Origin: Oscillospiraceae bacterium
Lineage (GTDB): Bacteria > Bacillota > Clostridia > Oscillospirales > CAG-272
Assembly: GCA_015063625.1 (NCBI GenBank)
Contig: SVTT01000003.1
Location: 1-64,000, forward strand
DNA length: 64,000 bases
Direction of reading: 5' to 3'
Part shown: positions 61,890-64,000 of the stretch, one piece after another
Numbering within the stretch: position 1 is the first letter of the stretch
How the letters are laid out: every line of letters begins with the position of its first letter
Made by a program: the position numbers and the translations under genes
The notes under the pieces: model-generated
Database searches by the model: none
Told to the model about the DNA's origin: nothing
The model's input: the letters and a program-made list of their open reading frames with translations, nothing else

Positions 61890-63050
61890 ATGAAGATCAC
61901 AAACGACATCAAATATATCGGCGTCAATGACCATGAGATCGATCTGTTCGAGGGACAGTACGAGGTGCCGAACGGCATCGCATACAACTCCTACGTCATC
62001 ATCGATGAGAAGATCGCGGTGATGGACACCGTTGACTGCCGCTTTGACAGGCAGTGGTTGCAAAACCTTGCCGCCGCACTGGACGGCAGATCCCCCGATT
62101 ACCTGATCGTGCAGCATATGGAGCCCGATCACTCCTCCTCCATCCGCGCTTTTACCGACGCCTATCCCGAGGCAACCGTCGTTTCCTCCGACAAGGCATT
62201 TACCATGATGAAAAACTTTTTCGGCGCCGACTTTACGCAGCGCCGTCTGGTCGTCGGCGAGGGGGCACGCCTCTCGCTCGGTCGTCACGAGCTCTCCTTT
62301 ATCACGGCACCCATGGTGCACTGGCCCGAGGTCATCATGACCTATGACAGCACCGACCGCGTGCTCTTTTCGGCAGACGGCTTCGGCAAATTCGGTGCGC
62401 TGGACGTTGAGGAGGAATGGGATTGCGAGGCAAGGCGCTATTATTTCGGGATCGTCGGTAAGTACGGCGCGCAGGTAACCTCCGTTCTTGCCAAGGCAAA
62501 GACGCTGGACATTGCCATCATCTGCCCCCTGCACGGGCCGATCCTGTGCGAGAATCTGGAGCACTATCTGCGCCTTTACGGCATTTGGGCGTCCTACGGT
62601 GTGGAAAGTGAGGGCGTTGTCATCGCTTACACCTCGGTCTACGGTAATACGCAAAGGGCGGTGCTGGAGCTGAAGGAGCTGCTGGAGCAGGGGGGCTGTG
62701 CGAAGGTCACACTGCACGACCTGGCAAGAACCGATATGGCAGAGGCAGTGGAGGACGCCTTCCGCTACGGCAAGCTGGTGCTTGCCACCACCACCTATAA
62801 CAACGACATTTTCCCCTTCATGAGAGCCTTTATCCACCATCTCGTCGAGCGCGGCTATAAAAACCGCACCGTGGCGCTCATCGAAAACGGAAGCTGGGCA
62901 CCTGCCGCCGCCAGGGTCATGCGCGGCATGCTGGAAGCCTGCCGTGGGCTCACCTTTGCCGAAACCGCCGTTCGCATCACCTCGGCACTGAACGAGGAGA
63001 GCCGCGCACGCCTTGCCGAGCTTGCCGCCGAGCTTTGCCGCATGAATTGA
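61890..63050 (+). CDS. fprA: FprA family A-type flavodiiron protein
   Basis: The 386-residue protein has an N-terminal metallo-beta-lactamase-like domain with the diiron ligands (VQHMEPDHSSS, APMVHWPEVIMTYD, CPLHGPIL) and a C-terminal flavodoxin domain that starts VIAYTSVYGNTQRAVLELKELL. Flavodiiron proteins reduce oxygen to water or NO to nitrous oxide and protect strict anaerobes. The rubredoxin directly downstream is the usual electron donor. GGAGG precedes the ATG. Confidence 0.95.
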   Translation: MKITNDIKYIGVNDHEIDLFEGQYEVPNGIAYNSYVIIDEKIAVMDTVDCRFDRQWLQNLAAALDGRSPDYLIVQHMEPDHSSSIRAFTDAYPEATVVSSDKAFTMMKNFFGADFTQRRLVVGEGARLSLGRHELSFITAPMVHWPEVIMTYDSTDRVLFSADGFGKFGALDVEEEWDCEARRYYFGIVGKYGAQVTSVLAKAKTLDIAIICPLHGPILCENLEHYLRLYGIWASYGVESEGVVIAYTSVYGNTQRAVLELKELLEQGGCAKVTLHDLARTDMAEAVEDAFRYGKLVLATTTYNNDIFPFMRAFIHHLVERGYKNRTVALIENGSWAPAAARVMRGMLEACRGLTFAETAVRITSALNEESRARLAELAAELCRMN

Positions 63051-63096
63051 AGAGCAACGCTCGGAGCATACTATACTCTGCAAGGAGGCGAAGCGA

Positions 63097-63261
63097 ATGA
63101 AACGATACGTCTGTGAGCTTTGCGGCTGGGTCTATGACGAAGCGAAGGGGCTGCCCGAGCAGGGTATTGCCCCGGGTACGGCCTTCGATGCCCTGCCCGA
63201 GGATTTTGTCTGCCCGCTGTGCGGCGTCGGCAAAGAGGAATTTGCAAAGATCGAAACATGA
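63097..63261 (+). CDS. Rubredoxin
   Basis: A 54-residue protein with the two iron-binding CxxCG knuckles (Cys6/Cys9 in VCELCGW and Cys39/Cys42 in VCPLCGV), FDALPEDF between them and KEEFAKI at the end. It carries single electrons, here most likely to the flavodiiron protein encoded just upstream. AAGGAGG lies 7 bases before the ATG. The GIAPGTAF segment replaces the canonical GIxPGTxF nearly exactly. Confidence 0.96.
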   Translation: MKRYVCELCGWVYDEAKGLPEQGIAPGTAFDALPEDFVCPLCGVGKEEFAKIET

Positions 63262-63300
63262 AAAAGGGCTTTGCACCCGTAGGTGCAAAGCCCTTTTCTT
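63262..63300 (+). terminator. Terminator of the cca-rubredoxin operon
   Basis: AAAAGGGCTTTGCACC and its complement form a 16-bp stem with loop CGTA, followed by CTT. It starts right after the rubredoxin stop and ends at the stop of the convergent membrane protein, so it can act in both directions. Confidence 0.9.
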
Positions 63301-63637
63301 AGCGCGTGGAGAGCACAAAAAACAGCGTGGTCACAAGTGCAAGCCCGATCGAAGCAGCGATTCCGACGATTCCGAAGGTCCTTGGCTTCTTCTCGCCCGA
63401 GCGTGCCAAGGGAATCGAGAGAAGCACACTGACCAGCGAGAGCATCCATTCGGCAGCGGCGAAGATCACCAAAAACACAATGCCGAATGCTCTGCCAAGA
63501 CCGTCTGCAAGCTCGCCGGAATCCTTGGGCGTCAGCATAACATCGACCGAAAGCGATACCGAGAGCACGGTTGCCGCAAGCGCGGCAAGCAGGAAAATCG
63601 TGAGAACGATCAACAGGATCCTTTCAACCTTTTTCAT
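63299..63637 (-). CDS. Small membrane protein of unknown function
   Basis: The 112-residue protein has about three membrane segments (residues about 7-28, 48-76 and 85-108) and no recognised family. The upstream ATG at 63649 lies one base from the AAAGGAG site, while the ATG at 63637 lies 13 bases away; the second is preferred but either is possible. It follows azlD in the same direction after 27 bases. Confidence 0.7.
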   Translation of the reverse strand: MKKVERILLIVLTIFLLAALAATVLSVSLSVDVMLTPKDSGELADGLGRAFGIVFLVIFAAAEWMLSLVSVLLSIPLARSGEKKPRTFGIVGIAASIGLALVTTLFFVLSTR

Positions 63638-63664
63638 CGCATGAAGCATTCTCCTTTCAAAAAA

Positions 63665-63976
63665 TTACAGGGGTAAAAATTCGACCAACAAAACGGCAAG
63701 GCACGCGGCACCCGCCACCACGGGAAGCTTGCAGCCCCGAAGCCCCAGCACCACCGCGACCGCTAATGCCGCCAGCGCCGACAGGGTCGTGGAGGTGGCG
63801 GACAGCATGGCGGGAAAGGTCATCACCGACAGCGTAACGTAGGGCACGTAGTAAAGAAAGGAACGAACGGTCCTGTTTTTGATCTCGCGGCGAATGAGCA
63901 CCAGGGGCAGCACGCGGATGAGGTAGGTTACACCCGCCATCAGCAGAATGGCAAGCAGCAGATTTTCCACTCTCAT
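63665..63976 (-). CDS. azlD: Branched-chain amino acid transport protein AzlD
   Basis: The 103-residue protein has about four membrane segments and the AzlD pattern MAGVTYLIRVLPLVLIRREIKNRTVRSFLYYVPYVTLSVMTFPAML. With AzlC it forms a branched-chain amino acid exporter; azlC should lie just upstream, outside the window. The start ATG at 63976 follows GGGGAGG by 7 bases. The longer frame begins at a GTG nearer the ribosome site. Confidence 0.9.
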   Translation of the reverse strand: MRVENLLLAILLMAGVTYLIRVLPLVLIRREIKNRTVRSFLYYVPYVTLSVMTFPAMLSATSTTLSALAALAVAVVLGLRGCKLPVVAGAACLAVLLVEFLPL

Positions 63977-64000
63977 ACACACACCTCCCCCCCTTCCTCC

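Overview
The window looks like a piece of a chromosome from an anaerobic, low-to-mid-GC Gram-positive bacterium of the class Clostridia, probably an uncultured gut Oscillospirales- or Christensenellales-type organism. The evidence is a ylmE-sepF-yggT-ylmH-ileS-lspA-rluD cell-division cluster, a lysine riboswitch on dapAB, an FprA flavodiiron protein with a rubredoxin, strong AGGAGG-type ribosome binding sites and promoters close to TTGACA-17-TATAAT. The order-level placement is inference. Most of the window is GC-rich core genome. Two AT-richer stretches, 1-4.7 kb and 23.6-29.5 kb, look like accessory islands, and each one begins beside the 3' end of a tRNA gene.

Layout. 1-4673 (minus): a translationally coupled operon of a small peptide, three lipoproteins and, cut by the window edge, a clostripain-family (C11) protease lipoprotein. 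4986-5061: tRNA-Gln(CTG). 5222-5428: a stand-alone FeoA-like protein. 16173-5464 (minus): a long operon with a small membrane protein, miaA, an HlyD-like adaptor, ylmE, sepF, yggT, ylmH, ileS, lspA, rluD and two HAD phosphatases. 16.4-16.9 kb: a repeat island beside the 3' end of queA. 18.0-20.1 kb: lysine riboswitch-dapA-dapB. 20.1-23.1 kb (minus): NUDIX hydrolase, MFS transporter and glycerophosphodiesterase. 23.2-23.6 kb: a truncated tRNA-Ser copy followed by an intact tRNA-Ser(TGA). 23.66-29.1 kb: an accessory island with two unknown low-GC genes, two excisionase-like HTH modules, a Cys-rich surface lipoprotein and a TetR regulator.

29.5-31.7 kb: secG, then recX-recA in the opposite direction. 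32.1-36.1 kb: a sugar-related group with an MBL-fold hydrolase, aldose epimerase, AraC regulator and a divergent Gfo/Idh oxidoreductase. 36.2-42.2 kb (minus): an unusual operon of three SPFH-domain membrane proteins followed by a heavy-metal-type P-ATPase. 42.4-47.4 kb (minus): zapA, a U32 protein, nagA and a PfkB sugar-phosphate kinase. 47.6 kb: proB. 48.4-52.1 kb (minus): a heterodimeric ABC exporter. 52.4-55.2 kb (minus): argG-argH. 55.5 kb: an EEP-family hydrolase. 56.5-58.0 kb: an ABC ATPase and permease. 58.4-63.3 kb (plus): cca, a lipase-like hydrolase, ruvX, a YgjP-type metalloprotease, fprA and rubredoxin. The window ends with a small membrane protein and azlD.

The most unusual features are the SPFH/P-ATPase operon, a dispersed hairpin element whose ends are conserved while its stem changes on both arms (tandemly duplicated into the end of queA), an interrupted copy of tRNA-Ser that holds the apparent tRNA promoter, and the lipoprotein operon that pairs a C11 protease with a large protein of unknown function.
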